From assembly GCF_000758325.1 (NCBI RefSeq), contig NZ_CP009459.1, forward strand, positions 496,001 through 560,000: DNA of 64,000 nucleotides, given 5' to 3'. Below the pieces are notes generated by a model, which saw only the letters and a list, made by a program, of their open reading frames with translations, did no database searches and was not told where the DNA came from. The translations under genes and the position numbers were made by a program. Within the stretch, counting starts at the first letter, position 1; each line of letters opens with the position of its first letter. Source of the stretch: Cedecea neteri (GTDB lineage: Bacteria; Pseudomonadota; Gammaproteobacteria; Enterobacterales; Enterobacteriaceae). This document shows, in pieces, positions 37,121 to 46,857 of the stretch.

Positions 37121-38449
37121 TCACGCTTCGTTAGCTTCGCGCGGGGCCTGGGCGTTCAAGAACGGCAGCAGCAGCAAAGCCGATATCCCGGCGGCAATTG
37201 CGATCACGGCAAAGAAGCCGCTCCAGTGCCAGATGTCGATCACCCGAGCCAGCGGCCAGCCGGAAAGCGACGCGCCGAGGTAGGCAAACAGCCCGACAAA
37301 CCCCGTTGCCGCGCCCGCCGCCTCTTTGTGCGAGCATTCTGCCGCCGCCATGCCAATCAGCATCTGCGGCCCAAACACGAAGAAACCGGTGGTAAAGAAA
37401 CAGGCCGCCTGCATCACGTAGCTGGCAAAGGGCATCAGCCATAGCGAGCCCACGGAAAGCAGAATGCCTGCCGCGAAGATCAAGTTCATCGGGCCGCGGT
37501 TGCCGTTGAACAGTTTGTCCGAGCCCCAGCCCGCCACCAGTGCACCAATAAACCCGCCCAGTTCAAACATGGTCACCGCTGAGTTGGCGGTCACCAGCCC
37601 GACGCCGAGCGTTTCGGACATATAAAGATTGCCCCAGTCGTTGATCGCCGCCCGCACTACATACACCAGCACGTAGCACAGAGAGAGCAGCCAGATGTAA
37701 GGGTTAACCAGCACATACTTGTAGAGGATTTCTTTGCGCGTCAGCCCCGCACCTTCCTGCTGCTGAGCGATCTCCAGGGCATCATGCTGCCAGTCACCCA
37801 CCGCCGGTAAGCCCACGGTTTGCGGCCTGTCGCGCAGCCGCCAGCAGAGGAATAACCCGGCGATAATCGCCAGGCCTCCGGCAATCATCATCCCGACACG
37901 CCAGCCGTACTGCAAAGCCGCAGCGCCCATGATGATCGGGATTAGCGCCCCGCCCACGTTGTGTGCCGTGTTCCAGACGGCCCACCAGCCGCCGCGCTCG
38001 CTGCGGGAATACCACGCCGTCAGCAGGCGGGCGCAAACCGGCGATCCCCAGCCCTGGAAAAAGGCGTTCAGCGCCCACAGCAGCGCAAACGCCCACAGCG
38101 AGGTCGAGAAACCAAACAGAATATTTACGATGCCGGTAGCAATCAGCCCGATGCCCATAAAGTAGCGGGCATTGGAAAAGTCGCTGACAATCCCGGAGAA
38201 GAATTTCGACAGGCCGTAGGTGATGTAAAACAGCGTCGCCAGCAGGCCGATATCGGTGCGCTCCATCACGCCAGTGGCGAGGATTTCCGGCGCGGCGGCG
38301 TTAAAGCTTTTGCGGGTAAAGTAAAACAGCGCGTAGCCGAGCCAGATGGTAATCAGGATATGGCGACGCCAGTAGCGGTAGCGGGCATCAATTTCACTTT
38401 TGTCGCTAAGCGGCGCGGCACTTGCCGGGACTTTTAAAAAACTGAACAT
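37121..38449 (-). CDS. uhpC: UhpC, membrane sensor for external glucose-6-phosphate
   Basis: A 442-residue major-facilitator protein related to UhpT but acting as the receptor that activates the UhpB kinase when external glucose-6-phosphate is present. Twelve membrane segments; ARYRYWRRHILITIWLGYAL and YFTRKSFNAAAPEIL resemble the UhpC start, and GWGSPVCARLLTAWYSRSERG is family-specific. It starts nine bases after uhpB, implying one uhpABC transcript. No terminator is evident between uhpB and uhpC. Confidence 0.94.
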   Translation of the reverse strand: MFSFLKVPASAAPLSDKSEIDARYRYWRRHILITIWLGYALFYFTRKSFNAAAPEILATGVMERTDIGLLATLFYITYGLSKFFSGIVSDFSNARYFMGIGLIATGIVNILFGFSTSLWAFALLWALNAFFQGWGSPVCARLLTAWYSRSERGGWWAVWNTAHNVGGALIPIIMGAAALQYGWRVGMMIAGGLAIIAGLFLCWRLRDRPQTVGLPAVGDWQHDALEIAQQQEGAGLTRKEILYKYVLVNPYIWLLSLCYVLVYVVRAAINDWGNLYMSETLGVGLVTANSAVTMFELGGFIGALVAGWGSDKLFNGNRGPMNLIFAAGILLSVGSLWLMPFASYVMQAACFFTTGFFVFGPQMLIGMAAAECSHKEAAGAATGFVGLFAYLGASLSGWPLARVIDIWHWSGFFAVIAIAAGISALLLLPFLNAQAPREANEA

Positions 38450-38458
38450 GCTCGCCCC

Positions 38459-39961
38459 TCAGGCATAACGCAATGGCAGGCTGACGCTGACGCGCGTGCC
38501 GTGAGTACAGGAGATTGCGAACGTACCGCCCAGCGCCGTCACGCGCTCACGCATGCCGGTTAGCCCAAAGCCCTGCTGCCCGGAACCCGGCGGCAAACCG
38601 CTGCCGTCATCTTCAATGACCAGCATCAGCCGCTCGTCATGCTGCCAGCCCTGGAGCGTTACCGCGCTGGCGCTGGCGTGTTTCACGATGTTATTGAGCC
38701 CTTCCTGGCAAACGCGGAACAGCGTCACGCGCTGCCCCTCGCTAAGCAGAGGTTCATCGATTTGCCAGTTGATGTGGCCGACGATGCCGCGGCTTTCCAG
38801 CTCCATTTCGCGCATCAGGGAACGTATCGCCTGCTCGAGCGTTAAATCATCCAGCTGGCGCGGGCGTAATCGCCCCAGCAGGCGGCGAACGGAGTCATAA
38901 ACCCCCAGCGAAAGCTGTTCGATATGCGCCCCGCTGCGCTTAACTCCTTCACTTTCTGGCGCCAGCCGCTGCACGATCCCGGCCTGGGTGCGGATCGCCG
39001 TAATGGTCTGCCCAATGTCGTCATGCAGTTCCCGCGCAACTTCCCGCCGCACGCTTTCTTCTGTTTCCAGCAGACGTTCGGCCAGGCGGCGATTGCGCGC
39101 CAGCTCGGTTTGCAAAGACTGGTTCAGTTCACGCAGACGCTGGATCCCCGCGCCCAGCAGCAACCCGGTCAGGCTTTGAGCCAGCAGCGACAGCAGAAGA
39201 TCCACCGGATGATCGTGCCAGGTCTGGCTGGCGATCAGCGCGATGGCGTTCATCAGGGTGGCAATCAGCGCTCCCTGCCAGCCATAGTGCCAGGCCAGGG
39301 CGATAATCGGCAGCGCCAGGCAGAACGGCGTAAAGCGGGAGAGTTCGGCAGGTAACCCCAGCTGCAGCCAGAGGCTGACGGCGAACAGCAGCAAATACCA
39401 AATCAGATGCCGCCCGCGCCAGTTGACCGGCTGGGAAACCAGCGCCGGGCCGAGGGGCTGCCAGACGGTGCTGGTCAGATAGTGCCAGAGCACCAGACAG
39501 GTCGGCGCCAGGGTTAGCCCACCGGTCAGGGTTAGCAGCAGCGCATTCAGGGCATCACTGCCCTGGTTCAGCCACGGCAGCGACTGCAGCAAAGCAGCCG
39601 CGATAAGCGCCGCCCCCTGCCGTAGCAAGGTTCGCCAGTCGCGCTGATGGCGATAGCGGGAAATCAGCGCCACAGGCAGGACGGTGAGCACCCCGCCCAG
39701 CATTAACAGCGGCAGATGCGCCAGCGCCACTTCCTGGGCAAGCCAGAAAAGCATCAGCCACTCCGCCCCCAGCAGAACCGGCCAGTAGCCGCGCGGGCAT
39801 TGCAGCATCAGCCCTAAGCGCAATCCAAAAGGAAACAGCAGTACCGCCAGCTCAGGCCGCTCCACCAGGTGCAGGCTGATGCTCCACAGGCAAAACCAGC
39901 CGGCGGAAAAGATAAAGAAACTGGCGATAACGGCGATCAGCCGCGAGAAGAAAGGCCGCAT
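38459..39961 (-). CDS. uhpB: UhpB, membrane sensor histidine kinase
   Basis: A 500-residue kinase. The N-terminal half (1-280) has about eight membrane segments (the MASE1-like region). The phosphoacceptor histidine is in [17 protein letters not shown] near residue 313, and the HATPase part has NNIVKHA and [23 protein letters not shown]. It phosphorylates UhpA when UhpC signals sugar phosphate. The start at 39961 ([14 protein letters not shown]) overlaps the uhpA stop by one base (TAATG), so translation is coupled; this start matches the E. coli protein. Confidence 0.96.
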   Translation of the reverse strand: MRPFFSRLIAVIASFFIFSAGWFCLWSISLHLVERPELAVLLFPFGLRLGLMLQCPRGYWPVLLGAEWLMLFWLAQEVALAHLPLLMLGGVLTVLPVALISRYRHQRDWRTLLRQGAALIAAALLQSLPWLNQGSDALNALLLTLTGGLTLAPTCLVLWHYLTSTVWQPLGPALVSQPVNWRGRHLIWYLLLFAVSLWLQLGLPAELSRFTPFCLALPIIALAWHYGWQGALIATLMNAIALIASQTWHDHPVDLLLSLLAQSLTGLLLGAGIQRLRELNQSLQTELARNRRLAERLLETEESVRREVARELHDDIGQTITAIRTQAGIVQRLAPESEGVKRSGAHIEQLSLGVYDSVRRLLGRLRPRQLDDLTLEQAIRSLMREMELESRGIVGHINWQIDEPLLSEGQRVTLFRVCQEGLNNIVKHASASAVTLQGWQHDERLMLVIEDDGSGLPPGSGQQGFGLTGMRERVTALGGTFAISCTHGTRVSVSLPLRYA

Positions 39962-40551
39962 TACCAACCGTCAAACAGGCGTCGCGCCAGCGCCACATCG
40001 TTGCTGACATCGAGCTTTTCCATCAGGTTAGCGCGGTGTACGTGTACGGTCTTCGGCGACAGACCCAGTTCGGTGGCAATCTCTTTGACCGCCATGCCCT
40101 GCGCCAGTTTTTCCGCCACCTGCCGCTCGCGCTTCGTCAACGGATCCTGCCGCCCGGCGGCCAGCTTCATGGCAATGTCCGGCGTCAGGTAGCACCCACC
40201 CGTCGCCACCGTGCGCACGGCAGCAATCAGTTCGTCGGGGCTGCAGCGCTTGGATAAAAAGCCCCGCGCGCCAGCGTTCAGCGCCTGCTCCACCAGCGCC
40301 GGGCTGTCGTGCACCGACAGCATGATGATCGCCATCCCTTTCGGCAACTGGCCTAGCAGCTCGAGCCCGGAAATGTCCGGCATCGAAATATCGCAGATAC
40401 ACACCTGCACGCCCTGCCCCGGCAGCCCGGCCAGCGCCTCGCGCCCGGAGCCAAACTCGGCCACGACCTGGAAATCCGCCTCCAGCCCAAGAAGTTGGGC
40501 AAAGCCGGAGCGGACGATAAGGTGGTCGTCGATAAGGGCGATAGCGGTCAT
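39961..40551 (-). CDS. uhpA: UhpA, LuxR-type response regulator
   Basis: A 196-residue response regulator activating uhpT. The receiver domain has the acidic pocket DDH (8-10), the phosphorylated aspartate D54 (CICDISMPD) and K-containing [12 protein letters not shown]. The LuxR/FixJ helix-turn-helix is at about 135-190 ([35 protein letters not shown], split here). The start at 40551 ([11 protein letters not shown]) matches E. coli; the longer open frame to 40611 adds non-family residues. It is the first gene of uhpABC. Confidence 0.96.
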   Translation of the reverse strand: MTAIALIDDHLIVRSGFAQLLGLEADFQVVAEFGSGREALAGLPGQGVQVCICDISMPDISGLELLGQLPKGMAIIMLSVHDSPALVEQALNAGARGFLSKRCSPDELIAAVRTVATGGCYLTPDIAMKLAAGRQDPLTKRERQVAEKLAQGMAVKEIATELGLSPKTVHVHRANLMEKLDVSNDVALARRLFDGW

Positions 40552-40569
40552 GATGCTTTCCAGGAAGGT

Positions 40570-40601
40570 AAAAAACGCGCTTACCTTAGCGATAAGCGCG
40601 T
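40570..40601 (-). terminator. Terminator between the unknown membrane protein gene and uhpA
   Basis: Minus-strand ACGCGCTTA, 9-base loop, TAAGCGCGT, then five T. Nine perfect pairs. It ends the miaE/unknown-gene transcript just before the uhpA promoter zone. Confidence 0.85.
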
Positions 40602-40644
40602 AGCTGTTCAAGCCTTAAGCGATTTCGAACGCTATCTCTACGGG

Positions 40645-41460
40645 TTATTCCTGCGCAACCGACAGGCGAATGATCCCGGCCGCGCGGGCCGGAGGCAGCT
40701 GCAGAACGTTGCGCCACAGCTCCTGAACCTGGTTACAGACCAGCCCCTCTTTGCCCACCGCTTTATGCGGGTCCGACATAAGCTGGAGGTCGCTCCCGTA
40801 GCGCTTAGTCAATTGCTGCACGATGGGCTGAATGTCTTTGCGGGCCTGCTCGCGCTCGGCGTCAGTGACGGTGTGTTTGTCTGCACCGTAAGCGGAACGC
40901 ATCATCGCCGCATCCACCTGCATGCGGCGCATCGTCACATCCTTAGGCAGAATTTTCGTGGAGTTGATGCCGCCCTTCACGTCCGGGAACATGAATCGGA
41001 AACAGGCGTCGTCGCTGGATTTTTGCACCATCGCCGTTTGCTGCATATTTACCTGCATAAACGCCACAACGTTGTCGTCCGTCGCGCTTTGCAGGCGCTT
41101 CGTCTCCACGGCGAGGATCTGCGGCTGGATGGTGTCGATCACTTCTTGCTCGGTTTTCCCCTGCTGGTGCATCTCAACCGCCTGCTGGCGAATGGACATC
41201 CACAGCGCGGGCTCTTGTTCTTTCAGCACCTGGTAAACCGGCATCTGGGCCATCGCATCATCCAGCCCAGCCAGTTCCTGCCCGGCCCGTTCGCGAGGGA
41301 TAAGGTATTTTACGTCAAAGATGTTCCACGCCATGATGGCAACCAGCGCAATGGCCACCGCGCCCGCTTTGCCGACCCAGCCCTTCTTGCGAAATACCGC
41401 TACCACCGCGGCGATCACCGCCCCGATATAGCCTGCAACAATGACGTGGGTCCAGTTCAT
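40645..41460 (-). CDS. Unknown membrane-anchored protein between miaE and uhpA
   Basis: A 271-residue protein of no family I recognise. Two hydrophobic segments occur at the N-terminus (about residues 5-22, VIVAGYIGAVIAAVVAVF, and 32-47, GAVAIALVAIMAWNIF), then a soluble region of about 220 residues rich in Q, M and charged residues. Two cysteines (DDACFRF and GLVCNQV) may pair if the domain is periplasmic. It starts 12 bp after the miaE stop, so it is probably co-transcribed with miaE, and ends in a strong hairpin. Codon use is like the core genes, so it is not obviously a recent arrival. The E. coli region has no equivalent that I can name. Confidence 0.7.
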   Translation of the reverse strand: MNWTHVIVAGYIGAVIAAVVAVFRKKGWVGKAGAVAIALVAIMAWNIFDVKYLIPRERAGQELAGLDDAMAQMPVYQVLKEQEPALWMSIRQQAVEMHQQGKTEQEVIDTIQPQILAVETKRLQSATDDNVVAFMQVNMQQTAMVQKSSDDACFRFMFPDVKGGINSTKILPKDVTMRRMQVDAAMMRSAYGADKHTVTDAEREQARKDIQPIVQQLTKRYGSDLQLMSDPHKAVGKEGLVCNQVQELWRNVLQLPPARAAGIIRLSVAQE

Positions 41461-41471
41461 GGTACATCCTT

Positions 41472-42233
41472 CTACTCTGCGGGTACGCCGCTGTGGAAAC
41501 GAAACTCGTCGTCATGACTTTGGATAAGTCCGGCCTCAACCTTGCCAAAGAAACGAACGCGTTCACTGATATCGCCCCCGGCAATCTGTTCCGCCAGGGT
41601 TAAATAATCCTGATAATGACGCGCCTCAGAACGCAGCAGCGACAGGTAAAAACGCTGTAATTCATCATCCAGGTGCGGCGCCAGCGCGGCAAATCGTTCA
41701 CAGGATCGCGCTTCAATGTAAGCCCCGCAGATAAGCTTATCGACCAGCATCAGCGGTTCATGAGTGCGAGTTTCACTCAGTAAACCTTTAGCGTAGCGGC
41801 TGGCGGTGATTTTGGCGTACGGGATGTTACGGGCAATCATAATTTCCCGCACCTGCCAAAAATGGTGCAGCTCTTCTTTGATCAGCAGCACCATGCTGTC
41901 GATAAGCTGCTGCCCCCAGCCGTTTGCCGTTTTCGGCATGATGCTTTTGCTCAACCCTTTGTGGAGCGAGAGAAAATCTGGTTCCTCGCCGTCGCGGAAG
42001 GTAAAGGCTTCATAAGGCTGCAGCCAGGCGAGCAGCGCCTGAGCACTCTCTTTATCGGCAACGTATTTGCGGATCAGCAGCATCGCGGTTTGCGCGGCTT
42101 TCAGCTCGCACACCATGTGGTCGGTTAGCAGCAGCGGCAGATTTTCCGGGCGGCGGGCTTTATAAATCCACGCTTCGGGCGTTGGGCACTGCAGGAATTG
42201 GGTAATCGGGGAGAGGAGTTGCTGGTAGTCCAT
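41472..42233 (-). CDS. miaE: MiaE, tRNA-(ms2io6A37) hydroxylase
   Basis: A 253-residue ferritin-like di-iron monooxygenase hydroxylating ms2i6A at position 37 of tRNAs reading UNN codons. Iron ligands are in EELHHFWQVREIM, EARSCERF and SEARHYQDYL. The enzyme is present in Salmonella and many enterics but absent from E. coli K-12. The ATG at 42233 follows the usual start MDYQQLLSPITQFL. It is followed closely by an unknown membrane-protein gene and preceded by rraB on the same strand with a 47-bp gap. Confidence 0.93.
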   Translation of the reverse strand: MDYQQLLSPITQFLQCPTPEAWIYKARRPENLPLLLTDHMVCELKAAQTAMLLIRKYVADKESAQALLAWLQPYEAFTFRDGEEPDFLSLHKGLSKSIMPKTANGWGQQLIDSMVLLIKEELHHFWQVREIMIARNIPYAKITASRYAKGLLSETRTHEPLMLVDKLICGAYIEARSCERFAALAPHLDDELQRFYLSLLRSEARHYQDYLTLAEQIAGGDISERVRFFGKVEAGLIQSHDDEFRFHSGVPAE

Positions 42234-42280
42234 GAGGTATCCTGAAGCGCAGCGGCTGAACGCCGCTGCACCGCTGACTT

Positions 42281-42709
42281 TTAGTGACGAACGCCGTCGT
42301 CGTCTTCGTCCTGATATTCGTCGTCTTCGTCGCCTTCCTCACCCTCTTCGCCGTTCGGGTCTTCGAAGTAGGTGCCCCAGCCGTCGTATTCCACGCCGAA
42401 TTTCTCTGCCAGGTTCAGCAGTTGTTCAACCTGGGCACCGATCAGTTCAGCATTCAGCGCGCATTCGCTCAGAATGTCGCAGCAGATGACGGTATCGCCC
42501 TCTTCCACTTCCAGCTCTTCCGGGTCAGTCACTTCATAACCCAGCTTGAATGCTTCAACGGCGGCTTTCTCCAGCGTCTCAAAATCATCCGCAGAAAGGT
42601 GGTGTTCGATGGTGTACAGCGCGTCCGGGTCGCTCCCGTCGTCCAGCAGTTCTTCAATAATTAAACGTGTTTCTTCGCGCTGTTCTTCCAGCTGTTCTGG
42701 ATTTGCCAT
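42281..42709 (-). CDS. rraB: RraB, protein inhibitor of RNase E
   Basis: A 142-residue regulator that binds the C-terminal half of RNase E and alters degradosome composition. The start at 42709 ([15 protein letters not shown]) matches E. coli RraB and has GGAAAGGG-type bases before it; the open frame extends upstream by 37 residues without family support. The body ([37 protein letters not shown], split) is typical. The tail is strongly acidic, ending DEDDDGVRH, a few residues longer than in E. coli. It is divergent from argI. Confidence 0.95.
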   Translation of the reverse strand: MANPEQLEEQREETRLIIEELLDDGSDPDALYTIEHHLSADDFETLEKAAVEAFKLGYEVTDPEELEVEEGDTVICCDILSECALNAELIGAQVEQLLNLAEKFGVEYDGWGTYFEDPNGEEGEEGDEDDEYQDEDDDGVRH

Positions 42710-42809
42710 GGCCCTTTCCTCAAATGTGTCGGCAGATACTCTCATTTTCACACACGCCGGGGTTTGCCTCCACCTTTCACCGCAAAGTTTTAACACTCGG
42801 GGTTGCAAT

Positions 42810-42823
42810 TGAATATTCATACA
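42810..42823. promoter_or_regulatory. ARG box 1 upstream of argI
   Basis: TGAAT-ATTC-ATACA, a close match to the ArgR half-site pair TGAAT-w4-ATTCA. It is 50 bp before the argI start and lies one 21-bp step from the second box, the usual tandem spacing. Confidence 0.8.
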
Positions 42824-42830
42824 TATAAAT

Positions 42831-42844
42831 TGAATTTTAATTCA
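42831..42844. promoter_or_regulatory. ARG box 2 upstream of argI
   Basis: TGAAT-TTTA-ATTCA, a perfect ARG box core. With box 1 it forms the tandem operator at which hexameric ArgR represses arginine biosynthesis genes. Confidence 0.9.
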
Positions 42845-42872
42845 ATAAAGGTTTGCGCCATGCGAGGAAAAA

Positions 42873-43877
42873 ATGAGTCACTTCTATCAGAAAAACTTTC
42901 TTAAGCTGCTCGATTTTACCCCTGCCCAACTGAACGAATTGCTGGTCCTTTCTGCTAAGCTGAAAAGTGACAAGAAAAAAGGAACAGAAATTCAGCATCT
43001 TACCGGCAAAAACATTGCGCTCATCTTCGAAAAAGATTCGACTCGTACTCGTTGCTCTTTCGAAGTTGCCGCTTACGACCAGGGCGCACGCGTCACTTAT
43101 CTCGGCCCAAGCGGTAGCCAGATTGGGCATAAAGAATCAATTAAAGATACCGCTCGCGTGCTGGGGCGCATTTATGACGGCATTCAGTACCGCGGCTACG
43201 GCCAGGATATCGTCGAAACTCTTGCCGGCTATGCTGGCGTACCGGTGTGGAATGGCCTGACCAACGAATATCACCCGACCCAGCTGCTGGCGGATTTACT
43301 CACCATGCAGGAGCACCTGCCGGGTAAAAACCTGAATGAGATGACGCTGGTGTACGCCGGGGATGCGCGGAACAACATGGGTAATTCCATGCTGGAAGCC
43401 GCCGCGCTGACCGGGCTGGATTTGCGCCTGCTAGCGCCTAAAGCCTGCTGGCCGGATGAAAAGCTGGTGGCCGAATGCAAAGCCATGGCCGAAAAGACAG
43501 GCGGGAAAATCACTCTAACCGAAGACGTTGCCACGGGCGTTAAAGGGGCGGATTTCATCTATACCGACGTCTGGGTTTCGATGGGCGAAGCCAAAGAGAA
43601 GTGGGCCGAACGTATCGCCCTGCTGCGCCCTTATCAGGTCAACAGTGCCATGCTGGCATTAACCGGTAACCCTCAGGTCAAATTCCTGCACTGCCTGCCG
43701 GCGTTTCACGACGATCAAACCACGTTGGGTAAACAAATGGCGCTGGAGTTCGATCTGCACGGCGGCATGGAAGTCACCGACGAAGTTTTTGAATCCTCCC
43801 ACAGCGTGGTGTTTGACCAGGCTGAGAACCGGATGCACACCATCAAGGCCGTGATGGTCGCCACGCTGGCAAACTAG
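42873..43877 (+). CDS. argI: Anabolic ornithine carbamoyltransferase ArgI
   Basis: A 334-residue enzyme making citrulline from ornithine and carbamoyl phosphate, close to E. coli ArgI throughout. The carbamoyl phosphate site STRTR is at about residues 55-59, the ornithine-binding DVWVSMGE at about 231-238, and the catalytic HCLPAFH at about 272-278. Tandem ARG boxes upstream mark it as the arginine-repressed biosynthetic isozyme. A second OTCase gene lies 3 kb downstream in the arc cluster. A strong terminator follows. Confidence 0.96.
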   Translation: MSHFYQKNFLKLLDFTPAQLNELLVLSAKLKSDKKKGTEIQHLTGKNIALIFEKDSTRTRCSFEVAAYDQGARVTYLGPSGSQIGHKESIKDTARVLGRIYDGIQYRGYGQDIVETLAGYAGVPVWNGLTNEYHPTQLLADLLTMQEHLPGKNLNEMTLVYAGDARNNMGNSMLEAAALTGLDLRLLAPKACWPDEKLVAECKAMAEKTGGKITLTEDVATGVKGADFIYTDVWVSMGEAKEKWAERIALLRPYQVNSAMLALTGNPQVKFLHCLPAFHDDQTTLGKQMALEFDLHGGMEVTDEVFESSHSVVFDQAENRMHTIKAVMVATLAN

Positions 43878-43904
43878 TTTCTTCGCTCCCAGGGCTTCTC
43901 CTGG

Positions 43905-43938
43905 CCCCTCGGCGGCTTTCCGCCCGAGGGGTTTTCTT
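43905..43938 (+). terminator. argI terminator
   Basis: CCCCTCGGCGG-CTTT-CCGCCCGAGGGG followed by TTTTCTTTT, 28 bp after the argI stop; one bulged base in the stem. Confidence 0.93.
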
Positions 43939-44526
43939 TTCTCACGCCTGGTTATTACTAAAAATGTTGCACGTCTGATGCACGTCCAGCATTTTTTATG
44001 CACTAAAAGGACATAACCTCATCTCCCTCTCTGTTTAAAGCTCACACAACAGGCTGTTTTTATTAAGATAAAAAGAATAAATCCACTGCGCTCACAGTTT
44101 GCATTCGCGGCATTCATACCAAAATACAAATAACTATTTTTCCGTGAACTTATCTTCACGGCATTAAACAGATTCCATAATGAATAACCATGCAAACAGA
44201 GAATAAAAAACAATTATAATCAATATATTACGACATTCACCTTTAGGAATAAACTTACATATTTTTAACACTCAAAAATAATTAAAAACGATTTTTCATA
44301 TAATTATGCATTCATTACCCTCAGTTAAATTACCGTTCTCTGACGGTCATCAATTAATACTAAAACAAATAAAAACCACCTTGAGCCCGTGATAAATCTC
44401 ACATTAAATGGTTGTGAAGAAATTAATATTCGCCACGAAGACAATTTAACAGGTTATTAAAATCGCGACGCAATATTCATTGCGCCAATGGCACTTCTAT
44501 CTCCGAATTAATGCAAAGGAATAGTC
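43939..44526. other. AT-rich regulatory gap upstream of arcA
   Basis: About 590 bp, much more AT-rich than its neighbours, with no convincing gene (a 64-codon minus-strand frame at 44019-44213 has no family look). It should contain the arc operon control region. A CRP-like site is at 44388-44403. A perfect short palindrome GCAAT-ATTC-ATTGC lies at about 44472-44485, some 45 bp before arcA; it does not fit the ARG-box core. No clear FNR box was found. Confidence 0.55.
44388..44403. promoter_or_regulatory. CRP-like site upstream of arcA
   Basis: CGTGA-TAAATC-TCACA, one base from the TGTGA-N6-TCACA consensus, with ATT following. It lies about 125 bp before the arcA start, in keeping with catabolite control of the arginine deiminase pathway. 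Confidence 0.6.
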
Positions 44527-45747
44527 ATGGACAAACATTATGTCGGTTCCGAAATAGGTCAATTACGCAGCGTGATGCTGCACCGTCCAAACCTCAGCCT
44601 GAAAAGACTTACCCCTTCAAACTGTCAGGAATTATTATTTGACGATGTGCTTTCCGTTGAGCGCGCCGGTGAAGAGCACGACGTTTTTGCCAATACCCTG
44701 CGCGGCCAGGGCGTGGAAGTTCTGCTGCTAACCGACCTGCTGACGCAGACGCTGGACGTCAGCGATGCCAAGGTCTGGCTGCTGAATACTCAGATTTCTG
44801 ACTATCGTCTTGGGCCAGCATTCGCTTCGGACGTTCGCGGCTGGCTGGCCGATATGCCGCATCGCGAACTCGCCCGTCGCCTTTCCGGCGGGCTGACCTA
44901 CGGGGAAATTCCGACGCACATTAAAAATATGGTCGTGGATATTCATGCCACAACAGATTTTATTATGAAGCCGCTCCCAAACCATTTATTTACCCGAGAT
45001 ACTTCCTGCTGGATTTATAACGGCGTCTCTATTAACCCAATGGCAAAAGCCGCTCGCCAGCGCGAAACAAATAATTTGAGGGCAATTTATCGCTGGCACC
45101 CGACATTCACTGACGGAAAATTCATTAAGTATTACGGCGACGAAAATATTAATTACGATCACGCCACGCTGGAAGGCGGGGACGTATTAGTTATTGGCCG
45201 AGGCGCGGTATTAATTGGCATGTCCGAACGAACTACGCCTCAGGGCATTGAGTTCCTCGCTGAATCATTATTCAGGCATCAACAGGCAACGCGCGTGATT
45301 GCCGTTGAGCTACCGAAGCACCGCTCCTGCATGCACCTCGATACCGTCATGACCCATCTCGATCTCGACACTTTCTCCGTTTACCCGGAAGTCGTCCGCA
45401 AAGATGTGCAGTGCTGGACGTTAAGCCCTGACGGCCACGGCGGCATCAAACGCCATCAGGAAACTAGCCTGGTGAACGCTATCGAAAAAGCGCTGGGTAT
45501 CGATCAGGTCAAGCTCATCACCACCGGCGGCGATGCCTTTGAGGCCGAGCGCGAACAGTGGAACGACGCCAACAACGTGCTAACCGTTCGCCCCGGTGTG
45601 GTCATCGGCTACGAACGCAATATCTGGACCAACGAGAAATACGACAAAGCCGGGATCACCGTACTGCCTATTCCGGGCGATGAACTGGGACGCGGGCGCG
45701 GCGGCGCACGCTGCATGAGCTGCCCGCTGGAACGTGACGGTATTTAA
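44527..45747 (+). CDS. arcA: Arginine deiminase
   Basis: A 406-residue enzyme splitting arginine to citrulline and ammonia, the first step of the fermentative arginine deiminase pathway. Family signatures are [55 protein letters not shown], and the catalytic cysteine C396 in GGARCMSCP. Length is usual for the family. A ribosome site AAAGGAAT precedes the ATG. It heads the cluster arcA-arcC-arcB-arcD. E. coli K-12 lacks this gene, but several enteric genera carry it next to argI, as here. Confidence 0.95.
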   Translation: MDKHYVGSEIGQLRSVMLHRPNLSLKRLTPSNCQELLFDDVLSVERAGEEHDVFANTLRGQGVEVLLLTDLLTQTLDVSDAKVWLLNTQISDYRLGPAFASDVRGWLADMPHRELARRLSGGLTYGEIPTHIKNMVVDIHATTDFIMKPLPNHLFTRDTSCWIYNGVSINPMAKAARQRETNNLRAIYRWHPTFTDGKFIKYYGDENINYDHATLEGGDVLVIGRGAVLIGMSERTTPQGIEFLAESLFRHQQATRVIAVELPKHRSCMHLDTVMTHLDLDTFSVYPEVVRKDVQCWTLSPDGHGGIKRHQETSLVNAIEKALGIDQVKLITTGGDAFEAEREQWNDANNVLTVRPGVVIGYERNIWTNEKYDKAGITVLPIPGDELGRGRGGARCMSCPLERDGI

Positions 45748-45760
45748 GGGAGGAAAGCAT

Positions 45761-46675
45761 ATGCAACAGAAACCTACCCTGGTGGTGGCGCTCGGCGGAA
45801 ATGCCCTGCTGAAGCGCGGTGAGCCGCTGGAAGCCGACCTGCAGCGTAAAAATATTGAGCTGGCGGCAAAAACTATCGCCCAGCTTACCCATGCGTGGCG
45901 CGTGGTGCTTGTGCACGGCAACGGCCCGCAGGTCGGCCTGCTGGCCCTGCAAAACAGCGCCTACCAAAACGTAAGTCCTTATCCGCTGGACGTTCTCGGC
46001 GCTGAGAGCCAGGGAATGATCGGCTACATGCTGCAGCAGGCGCTGAAAAATAACCTGCCTGATCGCGAAGTCAGCGTGCTGCTGACTCAGGTGGAAGTTG
46101 ATCCGCAGGATCCGGCCTTTAGCAATCCGACCAAGTATATCGGCCCGGTGTACAGCAAGGAGCAGGCGGATGCCCTTGTGCGTGACAAAGGCTGGTCGGT
46201 AAAAGCTGATGGCCAGTATTTCCGCCGCGTGGTGCCGTCCCCACAGCCTAAACGCATCGTTGAAAGTGATGCCATTACCGCGCTTATCCAGCGTGACCAT
46301 CTGGTCATCTGCAACGGCGGCGGCGGCGTGCCGGTGGTGGAGAAAGCCGACGGCTACCACGGGATTGAAGCCGTCATTGATAAGGATCTTTCCGCCGCAT
46401 TGCTGGCCCGCCAGATAGAGGCCGACGCGCTGCTGATCCTCACCGACGCAGACGCCGTTTATCTCAACTGGGGCACGCCAGCGCAGCGTCCGCTCACCAG
46501 CGTGACGCCAGCCGAGCTTGAAAGTATGAGCTTCGATGCAGGCTCGATGGGGCCAAAAGTGTCCGCCTGCAGCCGCTTTGTCGCCAGCTGTCACGGTATC
46601 GCCGGGATAGGTGCGCTGGAGGACGGCCCGGCAATTCTGGCTGGCGAAAAGGGCACGTTAATTCGGGAGCCGTGA
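45761..46675 (+). CDS. arcC: Carbamate kinase
   Basis: A 304-residue amino-acid kinase-fold enzyme that makes ATP from carbamoyl phosphate and ADP, the energy-yielding step of arginine fermentation. Signatures: LVVALGGNALLKRGE at the start, VVLVHGNGPQVGLLALQ, CNGGGGVPVV and ALLILTDADAVYLNWG, with GSMGPKVSAC near the end. The start at 45761 has a strong GGGAGGAAAG ribosome site; the upstream in-frame start at 45734 overlaps arcA. It is 13 bp after arcA. A palindromic-repeat-filled 182-bp gap separates it from arcB. Confidence 0.95.
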   Translation: MQQKPTLVVALGGNALLKRGEPLEADLQRKNIELAAKTIAQLTHAWRVVLVHGNGPQVGLLALQNSAYQNVSPYPLDVLGAESQGMIGYMLQQALKNNLPDREVSVLLTQVEVDPQDPAFSNPTKYIGPVYSKEQADALVRDKGWSVKADGQYFRRVVPSPQPKRIVESDAITALIQRDHLVICNGGGGVPVVEKADGYHGIEAVIDKDLSAALLARQIEADALLILTDADAVYLNWGTPAQRPLTSVTPAELESMSFDAGSMGPKVSACSRFVASCHGIAGIGALEDGPAILAGEKGTLIREP

Positions 46676-46680
46676 AAGCC

Positions 46681-46824
46681 CCCTCCCCCTAACCCTCTCC
46701 CCCTGGGGGAGAGAGGATAAAAAGGCATCGCGCTTCCCCTCCATTTCGGGGGAGGGACAAAAAAACGAAACAGAATTACCAGCATTTCCCCCTCTCCCTT
46801 TCAGGGAGAGGGCCGGGGTGAGGG
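46681..46824. repeat. Two palindromic repeat units inside the arc operon
   Basis: Units at 46681-46716 (CCCTCCCCCTAACCCTCTCC... with GGGGGAGAG) and about 46790-46824 (CCCTCTCCC-TTTCA-GGGAGAGGG then CCGGGGTGAGGG), between arcC and arcB. They belong to the same family as the repeats at 25.3, 26.9, 30.9 and 62.3 kb. Confidence 0.8.
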
Positions 46825-46857
46825 TAAAAAGATCTTCTCATTCAAAGGATAACGAAA

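Noticed and set aside
40495-41517. 340-codon plus-strand frame opposite the unknown membrane protein
   Set aside because: Antisense translation rich in H, R and L; the minus-strand frame has a start signal, membrane segments and a terminator.
44019-44213. 64-codon minus-strand frame in the arcA upstream gap
   Set aside because: AT-rich, cysteine- and phenylalanine-rich, no ribosome site and no family resemblance.
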